A stretch of 9,949 bases of DNA from Psychrilyobacter sp. (GTDB lineage Bacteria; Fusobacteriota; Fusobacteriia; Fusobacteriales; Fusobacteriaceae). The notes beneath the pieces were generated by a model. The model made no database searches. It was not told where the DNA came from and was given only the letters and a program-made list of their open reading frames with translations. Shown here piece by piece: positions 1 to 7,372 of this stretch. How positions within the stretch are numbered: position 1 is the stretch's first letter; each line of letters opens with the position of its first letter. Made by a program: the position numbers and the translations under genes. The stretch is from NCBI GenBank assembly GCA_023145315.1, contig JAGLEA010000109.1, forward strand, positions 1 to 9,949, written 5' to 3'.

Positions 1-369
1 TTGAATTCTGTAGAGTCTACATATAAATATTTGAAAATTGATATTGGAATATTAGAAAAAGAAGTATTTAAAGTTGTATTCCTAGACTCTAAAAACAAGT
101 ATTTAGGAGATGAAAATATATTTTTTGGAACAATAGATAAAAGTGTAATATATCCCCGTGAAATTCTAAAAACAAGTATGAAATATAATGCAAAATCAAT
201 AATAATATCTCACAACCACCCGTCAAAAAATCCAAAACCATCTCAAGCAGATATTGAGATGACTAAAAAAATAAAAAAAATACTAGAGCCTGTAGAAGTA
301 CGTGTTTTAGATCATATAATCATAACCTCAGAAAGCTATTTTAGTTTTCTAGAAGAGGGATTGATGTAG
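1..369 (+). CDS. radC: RadC family protein, C-terminal JAMM domain (5' end outside window)
   Basis: The reading frame is open from the first base and ends at TAG 367-369. The 122 visible residues match the C-terminal JAMM/MPN+ domain of RadC. The N-terminal helix-hairpin-helix half expected in a protein of roughly 220 residues must lie upstream, so the TTG at base 1 is not taken as the start. The zinc-binding signature is intact: H71 and H73 in SHNHPS, then seven residues to S81 and two more to D84, with E21 on the first strand as the probable catalytic Glu. GTIDKSVIYPRE and LDHIII are also RadC-typical. The family was once linked to DNA repair, but its biochemical role is unsettled. The stop codon sits against the ricT ribosome binding site, so the two genes are probably co-transcribed. 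Confidence 0.93.
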   Translation: MNSVESTYKYLKIDIGILEKEVFKVVFLDSKNKYLGDENIFFGTIDKSVIYPREILKTSMKYNAKSIIISHNHPSKNPKPSQADIEMTKKIKKILEPVEVRVLDHIIITSESYFSFLEEGLM

Positions 370-380
370 AGGAGGACGAA

Positions 381-1544
381 ATGAAAGATATGAGTATAGA
401 GGAAAAAATGGCATTAAGATTAAAAGAAAAACTAGAGGATGGAAAAATTGAAAGTAAAAAATCAGAAAATGAAAAATTAGAGAAAACAGTAGATACAAAC
501 GAGGAATTTAGTATGCCAGCACCTGAAAAATGTGGTGATTTGCCTTGTGATGATACATGTAATAAGAAAGTAGAAGCAATAGAAGAACTAAAGAAAGATA
601 TAGTAGAAAAAGAGGAAGTTGTAGAAGAAGATAAAACAAAAAAAGAAAAAAAAGTATATAAAATACTAGGAATAATGTTTGAAACAACAAGAAAAAGATA
701 TTATTTTGAAGTTGTAGATAATGTAGAGTATTCTGTAGGTGATAGGGCTATCGTAGATACAGCTAGAGGTAAAGAAATAGGGTTAGTTTATATGGCACCA
801 AAAGTTATGAGTGAAGACAAGTTAGTTCTTCCTTTGAAATCAGTTATTAGAAAAGCAACGAAGGAAGACAATGAGAAGTACGAATTATTAAAGTCTGAAG
901 CAGCGAAAGCTACTGGGATAGGAAAAGAAAAAGTTAAGAAACATGCCTTACCTATGAAGTTAATAGCAACTGAATTTACATTTGATAAATCAAAATTAAT
1001 ATTCTATTTTACAGCAGAGGGAAGAATTGATTTTAGAGATTTAGTTAAAGAACTAGCAACAATATTTAAACTGAGAATAGAATTGCGTCAAATAGGTGTA
1101 AGAGATGAAGCTAGAATTTTAGGTAGCGTTGGTATTTGTGGGAAGGAACTATGTTGTAGACTGTATATAGATAAATTTGATTCTGTACTTATAAAGATGG
1201 CTCGTGACCAAGGATTAGTAATCAATCCTGCAAAAATATCTGGGTCATGTGGAAGGTTGTTATGTTGTATTAAATATGAATATCAACAATATGCAGAAGC
1301 GCTTCTAAAATGCCCAAATATTGGTCAAACTATAATGTTTGGTGAATTGAGAGGTAGAGTTGTAGGAGTAAACCCTCTAAATGAGTATATATATGCTGAT
1401 GTAGAAGGAAAAGGAAGGATAAGATTAGGTATAGAGGAAGTTACTTTTGACAAAAAAGAAGCTAGAAAGGAACCTAAAAAAAATTATAAGGGAAAAAAGA
1501 AAAACTCAGAGGAACAAGTAGCAAAGAAATTGGAAGCTAAGTAA
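381..1544 (+). CDS. ricT: PSP1-domain protein RicT (YaaT), RNase Y specificity factor homologue
   Basis: This 387-residue protein carries the PSP1/RicT core at about residues 95-350. In B. subtilis, RicT works with RicA and RicF in an Fe-S-containing complex that directs RNase Y cleavage of mRNAs; whether those partners exist here is not visible. Two matching cysteine clusters mark the family: C253-x4-C258-C259 and C290-x4-C295-C296. The protein is longer than the B. subtilis homologue of about 275 residues. It has a charged, probably disordered N-terminal extension (1-92) with three extra cysteines (C51, C56, C60) and a Lys-rich tail from about 355, which could contact RNA. The start ATG follows a strong GAGGAGG at 369-375 that begins within the radC stop region. 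The next gene overlaps its stop by one base. The ricT-methyltransferase adjacency resembles yaaT/yabB in B. subtilis. Confidence 0.9.
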   Translation: MKDMSIEEKMALRLKEKLEDGKIESKKSENEKLEKTVDTNEEFSMPAPEKCGDLPCDDTCNKKVEAIEELKKDIVEKEEVVEEDKTKKEKKVYKILGIMFETTRKRYYFEVVDNVEYSVGDRAIVDTARGKEIGLVYMAPKVMSEDKLVLPLKSVIRKATKEDNEKYELLKSEAAKATGIGKEKVKKHALPMKLIATEFTFDKSKLIFYFTAEGRIDFRDLVKELATIFKLRIELRQIGVRDEARILGSVGICGKELCCRLYIDKFDSVLIKMARDQGLVINPAKISGSCGRLLCCIKYEYQQYAEALLKCPNIGQTIMFGELRGRVVGVNPLNEYIYADVEGKGRIRLGIEEVTFDKKEARKEPKKNYKGKKKNSEEQVAKKLEAK

Positions 1545-2206
1545 TGAGAGATGATGAGATACTAGAACCATTAGATGATGATATGTATATTTTTCAAAAA
1601 AAATTAGGGTTTAGATTTGGGGAAGATGCTATTTTAGTATCAAATTTCTTTAAACCTTTAAAATATGGAAAGTTACTAGAAATAGGAACAGGAACAGGAA
1701 TTATATCAATATTACTCTCTAAAAATGAAAAGATATCAAAAATAACTGCCATAGAAATACAAGATGAGATGGCTAGAATGGCAAATAAAAGTATAGAAAA
1801 AAACGGAATTGAAGAAAGAGTAGAAGTCATAAATATAGATGTGAAAAAACTAGATAGAGGGAATATATATGATTACATTATAAGTAATCCTCCATATATG
1901 AAAAAATCAAATGGGAAGATCAACCCTAACTCTATAAAAGCTATATCAAGGCATGAGATAACCTTAGATTTAGAAGAGTTAATGAGAGAGAGCAAAAGAC
2001 TCCTAAAGCCTGGTGGAACTCTAACATTGATATATAGAAGTGAGAGGATGGTTGAATTGTTAAATGAGGCTTCTAAATTTGGGTTTTATACTTTTAGGAT
2101 TCAGAATGTTTTTAGTAAAACTACAAAAAAATCTAAACTTTTTATGATTGAACTTATAAAGGGAAAAAATAAAGGGTTTGAATTTATAGAGCCAGTATAT
2201 ATATAG
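1544..2206 (+). CDS. trmN6: tRNA1(Val) (adenine-37-N6)-methyltransferase family protein (TrmN6/YfiC/YabB-like)
   Basis: This is a 220-residue class I SAM-dependent methyltransferase. Motif I is LEIGTGTG (45-52), the acidic residue after motif I is E71, and the amino-methylating signature NPPY is at 115-118. NPPY is typical of enzymes that methylate an exocyclic adenine nitrogen. The N-terminal FGEDAILVSNF stretch and overall length fit the TrmN6/YfiC group, which acts on A37 of tRNA1(Val). The exact tRNA substrate is inferred from the family, and the related structural-RNA methylases cannot be excluded. The ATG overlaps the ricT stop as TAATG, which suggests translational coupling, with a modest GGAAG upstream. 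A rho-independent terminator follows 24 nt after the stop, making this the last gene of the radC-ricT unit. Confidence 0.85.
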   Translation: MRDDEILEPLDDDMYIFQKKLGFRFGEDAILVSNFFKPLKYGKLLEIGTGTGIISILLSKNEKISKITAIEIQDEMARMANKSIEKNGIEERVEVINIDVKKLDRGNIYDYIISNPPYMKKSNGKINPNSIKAISRHEITLDLEELMRESKRLLKPGGTLTLIYRSERMVELLNEASKFGFYTFRIQNVFSKTTKKSKLFMIELIKGKNKGFEFIEPVYI

Positions 2207-2230
2207 CAAAAAAAGTGAATATTTAGTCTA

Positions 2231-2252
2231 AAAAGAGGCCTAGCCTCTTTTT
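2231..2252 (+). terminator. Rho-independent terminator after the methyltransferase gene
   Basis: A perfect 9-bp inverted repeat, AAAAGAGGC (2231-2239) and GCCTCTTTT (2243-2251), encloses a 3-nt CTA loop. It runs into a T tract ending at 2252. It lies 24 nt after the stop of the upstream gene and before the next promoter, so it most likely ends the radC-ricT-trmN6 transcript. Confidence 0.87.
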
Positions 2253-2256
2253 ATTA

Positions 2257-2265
2257 TGGTATAAT
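2257..2265 (+). promoter_or_regulatory. Extended -10 sigma-70-type promoter for the helicase operon
   Basis: TGGTATAAT contains a perfect TATAAT (2260-2265) preceded by the TGN extension. It lies 21 nt upstream of the chosen helicase ATG and directly downstream of the terminator. The -35 position (about 2237-2242) falls in the terminator hairpin and does not resemble TTGACA, so recognition would depend on the extended -10. Transcription would begin near 2272, giving a leader of about 15 nt. In such AT-rich DNA a chance TATAAT is possible, but the position is right. Confidence 0.6.
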
Positions 2266-2273
2266 AGATGACA

Positions 2274-2280
2274 GAAGGTG
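2274..2280 (+). promoter_or_regulatory. Ribosome binding site deciding the helicase start
   Basis: GAAGGTG lies 6 nt before ATG 2287. The in-frame GTG at 2278 is part of this Shine-Dalgarno sequence and has no separate one in range. ATG 2287 is therefore preferred over GTG 2278, shortening the protein by three residues. Confidence 0.75.
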
Positions 2281-2286
2281 AATATA

Positions 2287-4722
2287 ATGATTTTAGAAAA
2301 ATTAGATAAAAAAATAATAGAAGAGATGAGAATAGAGATTGAAAAAGCTCATGGAAATGAGGTTTTTTTTCGTGGTATTCCAAATAAAGATGGTATTGTA
2401 GATAGAGTAGAAGTAATAGCGCGTGGAAACAAAGGTTCAGTACCAGCACTTCTAAAAAGGATGAAAAAGAGGGAAGTAATTATTCATAATCATCCATCAG
2501 GGTATTTATTTCCATCAGATGCAGATGTAGCAGTTGCATCTGTATACTCTAATGAGAAAGATGGGGCTTCATATATAGTAAATAATGAAGTGGACGATAT
2601 CTATGTTATGGTAGAAGTAAATAATACTAAATTAAAAAAGATAGATATAGTACCATTTTTTGAGGAAAAAGGCCCATTAGCACGAATTTTTAAAGGATTT
2701 GAATATAGAGTAGAACAACTTCATATGGCACAACATATAGAAAAAGGACTAAATAGTGAGAAAAAAGTCGTTGTAGAAGCAGGAACAGGAACAGGAAAAA
2801 CTTTAGCATATCTAATACCAGCTATAGAGTGGGCTGTTAAAAATGAAAAAAAAGTTGTAATAACAACAAATACAATAAATTTACAGGAGCAACTTTTATA
2901 TAAAGATATTCCTACAGTAAAAAAGCTATTAACTGAAAAGTTCACATATATATTAGTAAAAGGGAGAGGAAACTATCTCTGTAATAGAAAAGCTGCTAGT
3001 ATAGGAAGTGGTGGTAGCAATGAAATAGATGATATGAGTGCTTCGCAAAAAGATCAAGTTAATTATATATTGAAATGGTTTAAGTCAACAGATCACGGTG
3101 ATAAAGGGGAACTCCCGTTTGAAGTTGACTACATAGTGTGGGAAAACTTTATGAGTGAAACGGATATATGTGCAGGAAATAAGTGTGCTTTCAAAGAGGC
3201 ATGTTTTTTCATGAAATCTCGTGAAGAGAAAAAGAAAGCAGATGTGCTTATTACAAATCACCATATGTATTTTGCAGATCTATCTATACGAAAGGAAGTT
3301 GGATTTAATACGGAGTATTCTATATTACCTGACTATGATTTAGTAGTATTTGATGAAGCACATAATATCGAGAATGTTGCTCGTGACTATTTTTCTTATG
3401 AAGCTTCTAAATATTCATTTAATAAAACAATGAATAATATCCATCATATGGGAAAGAAAAAAGATGGAAGTAAGTACACAGGATTGTTAAATTATTTGAG
3501 AAATATTAAATATAAAGGATACGATGAGATCAAAAAAGAGATAACAGACGAATTAGTATCACGACACATTGAATTAACTAGACGAGGAAATGAATATTTT
3601 CAAAAAGTTATTGAAGCTTTTGCAGGGCAATCTCAAGGAAATATGAGTTTAAGACTTCGAAAAGAGGAATTAAAACATTGGGAACACTGGGAAACTCTAA
3701 AAGGTTTTGAGGAGGATCTATTATTTTCATATAATTCATATATGAGAAGACTTAAGAGCTTATCTAGAGTGCTAAAAGAGATTGATGATGAAACAGCTTT
3801 AATAAGTGATTTTATAAAATATACTGAAAGACTTGAAAGTTATTTTTCAAACTATAATTTCATAAAGGAGATGGATGATAAAAACTTTATCTATTGGATC
3901 TCTTTAAATCAAAAGAAAAGCAATGTAAAGTTTGTAGCAACACCATTAAAAATTAGTGATGAACTAGATGAAATACTCTATTCAAACTTAGATCATATGG
4001 TATTTACATCGGCAACTATAGCTATAAATGGAAGTTTTGAATATTTTAAAAAATCAATAGGACTTCACGAAGAAGTTTTGGAGAAAATAATAGATTCTCC
4101 TTTCGACTATGAGAAACAGATGAAAGTTTATATTCCGCGGGATCTTCCTTCTCCTACAGAGAGAGGTTTTTTAGATGGAATAAAGGATTTTGTAGAAAAA
4201 CTTGTTAAGAGAACTAAGGGAAATACATTTTTACTATTTACATCTTACTCAACTTTAAACTACCTTTATTTTATGTTAAAAGATAGTTTTGAGAAGGAAA
4301 ATTTTGATCTATTTATTCAGGGAGAAGCTCCTAGAAATCAGCTAGTAGATATGTATAAAAAGAGTAGTAAACCAGTCTTGTTTGGGACATCGTCATTTTG
4401 GGAAGGGGTAGATGTAAAAGGTGATAAGTTAAAATCTGTGATCATAGTTAAGCTACCATTTAAAGTTCCTAGCGACCCGGTTGTAGAGGCAATAATTGAA
4501 AATTTAAATGAAGAGGGAAAAAATGCATTTATGGAATATCAAATTCCAGAAGCAATAATCAAATTTAAACAGGGAATGGGAAGACTTATTAGAAGTCGAG
4601 ATGACAGAGGTGTAATTACTATTTTAGATAATAGAATTATAACAAAAAGATATGGTGGATTATTTATAAAATCAATTCCAACAAAAAATATACATATAAA
4701 AAACATGGATGATATCATATAG
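2287..4722 (+). CDS. DinG/XPD-type Fe-S helicase with N-terminal JAMM (MPN+) domain
   Basis: This is an 811-residue fusion protein. Residues 1 to about 120 form a JAMM domain with E25 on the first strand and the complete metal signature H67-N-H69-x7-S77-x2-D80 (HNHPSG and PSDAD). The rest is a DinG/Rad3-like superfamily 2 helicase: Walker A AGTGTGKT (165-172), DEAH (356-359), motif V around FWEGVD, and motif VI QGMGRLIR (762-769). Four cysteines (C232, C295, C300, C306) with C-x4-C-x5-C spacing fit the [4Fe-4S] pin of 5'-to-3' DinG/XPD helicases. These enzymes unwind DNA, D-loops or R-loops. B. subtilis-type DinG has a DEDD exonuclease at its N-terminus; here a JAMM domain takes that place. 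The gene follows its own promoter and heads an operon, with pgpH starting 20 nt downstream. The helicase call is secure, but the target of the JAMM domain is unknown. Confidence 0.92.
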   Translation: MILEKLDKKIIEEMRIEIEKAHGNEVFFRGIPNKDGIVDRVEVIARGNKGSVPALLKRMKKREVIIHNHPSGYLFPSDADVAVASVYSNEKDGASYIVNNEVDDIYVMVEVNNTKLKKIDIVPFFEEKGPLARIFKGFEYRVEQLHMAQHIEKGLNSEKKVVVEAGTGTGKTLAYLIPAIEWAVKNEKKVVITTNTINLQEQLLYKDIPTVKKLLTEKFTYILVKGRGNYLCNRKAASIGSGGSNEIDDMSASQKDQVNYILKWFKSTDHGDKGELPFEVDYIVWENFMSETDICAGNKCAFKEACFFMKSREEKKKADVLITNHHMYFADLSIRKEVGFNTEYSILPDYDLVVFDEAHNIENVARDYFSYEASKYSFNKTMNNIHHMGKKKDGSKYTGLLNYLRNIKYKGYDEIKKEITDELVSRHIELTRRGNEYFQKVIEAFAGQSQGNMSLRLRKEELKHWEHWETLKGFEEDLLFSYNSYMRRLKSLSRVLKEIDDETALISDFIKYTERLESYFSNYNFIKEMDDKNFIYWISLNQKKSNVKFVATPLKISDELDEILYSNLDHMVFTSATIAINGSFEYFKKSIGLHEEVLEKIIDSPFDYEKQMKVYIPRDLPSPTERGFLDGIKDFVEKLVKRTKGNTFLLFTSYSTLNYLYFMLKDSFEKENFDLFIQGEAPRNQLVDMYKKSSKPVLFGTSSFWEGVDVKGDKLKSVIIVKLPFKVPSDPVVEAIIENLNEEGKNAFMEYQIPEAIIKFKQGMGRLIRSRDDRGVITILDNRIITKRYGGLFIKSIPTKNIHIKNMDDII

Positions 4723-4732
4723 TATTGGTATT

Positions 4733-4738
4733 GGAGGG
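4733..4738 (+). promoter_or_regulatory. Ribosome binding site deciding the pgpH start
   Basis: GGAGGG lies 4 nt before ATG 4743. An in-frame TTG at 4725 is upstream of this site and would place the Shine-Dalgarno inside the coding region. ATG 4743 is therefore preferred, and six residues are removed from the longest frame. Confidence 0.8.
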
Positions 4739-4742
4739 AAAT

Positions 4743-6833
4743 ATGAAAAAAATTAAAATTTTTGGTAGAAAATTGACTATTGAATTTGAGAAAAAGGATA
4801 AGGCTAGTAAGAAGAAAAATAATAATAACGACAATAGAAACAAAGATACAGAAATATCGGATAGAGAAGTTGTAAAAAGAAAAATATTGTATTTACTACT
4901 CATTCTAATGATAACAGTCTTGAGTGCAAACACATATATATTTGAAAGTAAACTAAAATTAGGAGATTTGGCAACAACTGATTTAGTAGCACCTACAGAT
5001 ATTATATATAAAGATCGTGTAGCAAAAGAAAAAATAATCTCTAAAATGCTAGCAGATTATCCAAAAATTTATATAAAAATCGACGGTGTCAGAGAGGAAA
5101 GCATAAAAGAGGTAAAATTATTTTTTAATTATATCCGTGTGAATAAATTTAGAAATGTTGGTGAAGCATACGAAAGAGAGGATCAGTATACGAATATTCC
5201 ATACAAAGAATTTTCTTACTTATTTAAAAAAACTGCTAAAGAATTAACAGAATTAGAACGTGAGTATATTACAAATATGAATACTTTATATAAAAATGGT
5301 ATTAAAAAGGATGAAAACGTTATTATGTTTAATAATTCTTTTGAGGAGCTTCCAGTTTTAGATGTGTATGAAGAAGGTTTTATGAGGGCGTTTTTAAAGC
5401 CAAATTATATCTTAGATGTAGAAAAGACAAAAAAAATGTTAAAAGAAAAGGTAACACAATTAGAAGATGTTACTATACGTATAAAAGCAGGTACAATAAT
5501 TTTGAAAAAAGGAGAAGTAGTATCGCCTGAGAAAGTATCAATATTAAAGCATTTGGGATTATATGGAAATACAAGTAAGGTGATTAAGCTATTTGGGACA
5601 TTCTTATATTTAGTAATATTATCAACTATTTTTAGAATCGTAGGATTGAAGTTTATTTTTAAGGAAATTAGGAACAGAAACTCCTACAGTGCAATACTTA
5701 TACTAATTTTAGTAGGTATCCTTACATTGAGATTTATAACTCCTACATGGAAATATATCTTACCTATTGAAAGTATATTTATATTATTAGGAATATTAAT
5801 AAATATTAGAACTAGTTTAATTATAGGGATATTTTTAATATTATTTTCTATACCATTAAATGGGTATAACATAGAATATCTAATTGTTGAAATACTTAGT
5901 CTAATTATTTCTTTATATTTAGTAACTAAGATAAAAAATAGAACAAATATTATAAATGCTGGAGTATATATTGGTGTGGCAAAAGTATTTATAGTGCTTT
6001 CCATAGCAGTTGCAGTAAATATGGAGTTTATAGACAGTATTATTAGAGGTGGATTGGTACTTTTATCTGGTGTATTAACAGGAATGTTAACGATAGCACT
6101 CCTACCTTATTTTGAGAGAACTTTTAATATTTTAACAGATATGAAATTATTAGAATTAGGAGACCTATCACATCCACTCTTACGAAAGCTTTCAATTGAA
6201 GCACCAGGTACATTTCATCATTCTATGATGGTAGCTACTCTATCAGAGCAAGCTACGGAAATAATAGGGGGTAACAGTGCACTAGCACGAGTAGCTTCTT
6301 ATTATCATGATATAGGTAAGATGAAAAGACCACAATTTTATGTAGAGAATCAATCAGATGGGATAAATCCTCATAATAATCTGACTCCTACCATGAGTAC
6401 TCTTGTAATAACATCTCATACAAAAGATGGAGATGAAATGGGACGGGAGCATAATATTCCAAAAGAGATTAGAGATATTATGTATGAGCATCAAGGAACA
6501 ACATTATTAGCCTATTTTTACAATAAAGCTAGACAGGAAAACCCAGGGTTAAATGAAAATGATTTTAGATATAGTGGACCTAAACCAAGAAGTAAAGAGT
6601 CAGCAGTAATAATGTTAGCCGATTCTATAGAAGCTGCAGTAAGATCAATAGATAACAAAACACCAGTAACTATTGAAAAAATGATAAGAAAAATAATAGA
6701 TACAAAGATTGAAGCACAGCAATTATCAGATGCAGATCTAACATTTAAAGAGATTGAAATAATAATAAAATCTTTTACAAAGGTACTTATGAGTATACAT
6801 CATGTTAGGCTAAAGTATCCAGGACAGAAATAA
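4743..6833 (+). CDS. pgpH: 7TM-HD cyclic-di-AMP phosphodiesterase PgpH
   Basis: This 696-residue membrane protein has the PgpH layout. A basic, Asn-rich cytoplasmic tail (1-45) precedes one membrane helix (about 47-66). An extracytoplasmic 7TMR-HDED domain (about 67-275) is followed by seven membrane helices between about 281 and 455, then a cytoplasmic HD domain. HD-domain metal ligands are recognisable at H493 (in FHHS), H522-D523 (YYHDIGK), H559 (TSHTKDG), H583 (EHQGTT) and D627 (LADSIEA). PgpH proteins hydrolyse c-di-AMP to pApA, which affects osmotic balance and envelope stress. The HHGTT signature common in Firmicutes reads HQGTT here. The downstream order, ybeY then dgkA, matches yqfF-yqfG-dgkA of B. 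subtilis and supports the assignment. The 42-nt gap to ybeY holds no terminator. Activity on c-di-AMP is inferred from the family. Confidence 0.9.
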   Translation: MKKIKIFGRKLTIEFEKKDKASKKKNNNNDNRNKDTEISDREVVKRKILYLLLILMITVLSANTYIFESKLKLGDLATTDLVAPTDIIYKDRVAKEKIISKMLADYPKIYIKIDGVREESIKEVKLFFNYIRVNKFRNVGEAYEREDQYTNIPYKEFSYLFKKTAKELTELEREYITNMNTLYKNGIKKDENVIMFNNSFEELPVLDVYEEGFMRAFLKPNYILDVEKTKKMLKEKVTQLEDVTIRIKAGTIILKKGEVVSPEKVSILKHLGLYGNTSKVIKLFGTFLYLVILSTIFRIVGLKFIFKEIRNRNSYSAILILILVGILTLRFITPTWKYILPIESIFILLGILINIRTSLIIGIFLILFSIPLNGYNIEYLIVEILSLIISLYLVTKIKNRTNIINAGVYIGVAKVFIVLSIAVAVNMEFIDSIIRGGLVLLSGVLTGMLTIALLPYFERTFNILTDMKLLELGDLSHPLLRKLSIEAPGTFHHSMMVATLSEQATEIIGGNSALARVASYYHDIGKMKRPQFYVENQSDGINPHNNLTPTMSTLVITSHTKDGDEMGREHNIPKEIRDIMYEHQGTTLLAYFYNKARQENPGLNENDFRYSGPKPRSKESAVIMLADSIEAAVRSIDNKTPVTIEKMIRKIIDTKIEAQQLSDADLTFKEIEIIIKSFTKVLMSIHHVRLKYPGQK

Positions 6834-6875
6834 TTAGATATAATAAAATATAATGCAATTTAAAATAGGAGAAAT

Positions 6876-7346
6876 ATGAATATAACAGTAGAACTAACTA
6901 AGGGAATTGATGGTTATGATGAGTTTATTGATTTAGAAAGTGTAGAAGATTATATAAAAACTGTAGTAGAAGAGGAATATAAAAGTGAGAAAGAACTATA
7001 TATCTCTCTGCTTCTAACTTCTAATGAAAATATTCAAAGTGTGAATAAAGAATATAGGGGAAAAGATCAACCCACAGATGTTATTTCTTTTGCATATTTA
7101 GATACAGAAGATGATTTTCAAATAGGGCCTTATACAACATTAGGTGATATTGTAATATCTTTAGAAAGAGTAGAAGAACAAGCTGGAGATTATGGACATA
7201 ATTTTAAAAGGGAATTTTATTATGTTTTAACACATGGATTATTACACCTGTTAAAATATGATCATATTGATTTAGAAGATAAAAAAATAATGAGAAAAAA
7301 AGAGGAAGAAATTTTAAAAAAACATGGTTACAGTAGAGATATTTAG
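6876..7346 (+). CDS. ybeY: Endoribonuclease YbeY, 16S rRNA maturation
   Basis: This 156-residue protein has the normal length and motifs of YbeY, the zinc-dependent single-strand endoribonuclease involved in 16S rRNA 3'-end processing and 70S quality control. The metal site is H120-x3-H124-x5-H130 in HGLLHLLKYDH. The family motif around the catalytic Arg is NKEYRGKDQPTDVISF (57-72), and LGDIVIS (89-95) is also conserved. Position 127 is Lys where most homologues have Gly (HGxLHLxGYDH); the metal ligands are unaffected. The ATG follows AGGAG at 6867-6871. It sits between pgpH and dgkA, as in many Firmicutes. Confidence 0.94.
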   Translation: MNITVELTKGIDGYDEFIDLESVEDYIKTVVEEEYKSEKELYISLLLTSNENIQSVNKEYRGKDQPTDVISFAYLDTEDDFQIGPYTTLGDIVISLERVEEQAGDYGHNFKREFYYVLTHGLLHLLKYDHIDLEDKKIMRKKEEEILKKHGYSRDI

Positions 7347-7372
7347 AATTTTATGAGAATTGAGGAGACTTT

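Noticed and set aside
1..369. A complete short RadC-like gene starting at TTG 1.
   Set aside because: The visible part matches only the C-terminal domain of RadC, no ribosome binding site can be seen, and the frame is open at the window edge, so it is a truncated view of a longer gene.
1684..2797. The 17-mer aggaacaggaacaggaa occurs at both 1684-1700 and 2781-2797.
   Set aside because: Both copies encode Gly-Thr-Gly-Thr-Gly loops, the SAM motif I and the Walker A. The match is coding convergence in AT-rich codons, not a repeat element.
4819..4840. Short AAT run in the pgpH N-terminal tail as a microsatellite or phase-variation tract.
   Set aside because: It is only a few triplets encoding an Asn-rich linker. 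Triplet changes would not shift the frame, so switching is not supported.
5684..6004. Minus-strand open frame of 106 codons opposite the pgpH membrane region.
   Set aside because: It is the complement of AT-rich membrane-helix codons, lies wholly inside a well-supported gene and resembles no family I know. Other minus-strand frames in the window are similar.
6839..6854. Two TATAAT boxes (6839-6844 and 6849-6854) in the pgpH-ybeY gap as an internal promoter.
   Set aside because: Neither has a recognisable -35 at 16-18 nt or a TGN extension, and TATAAT is frequent by chance at this base composition.
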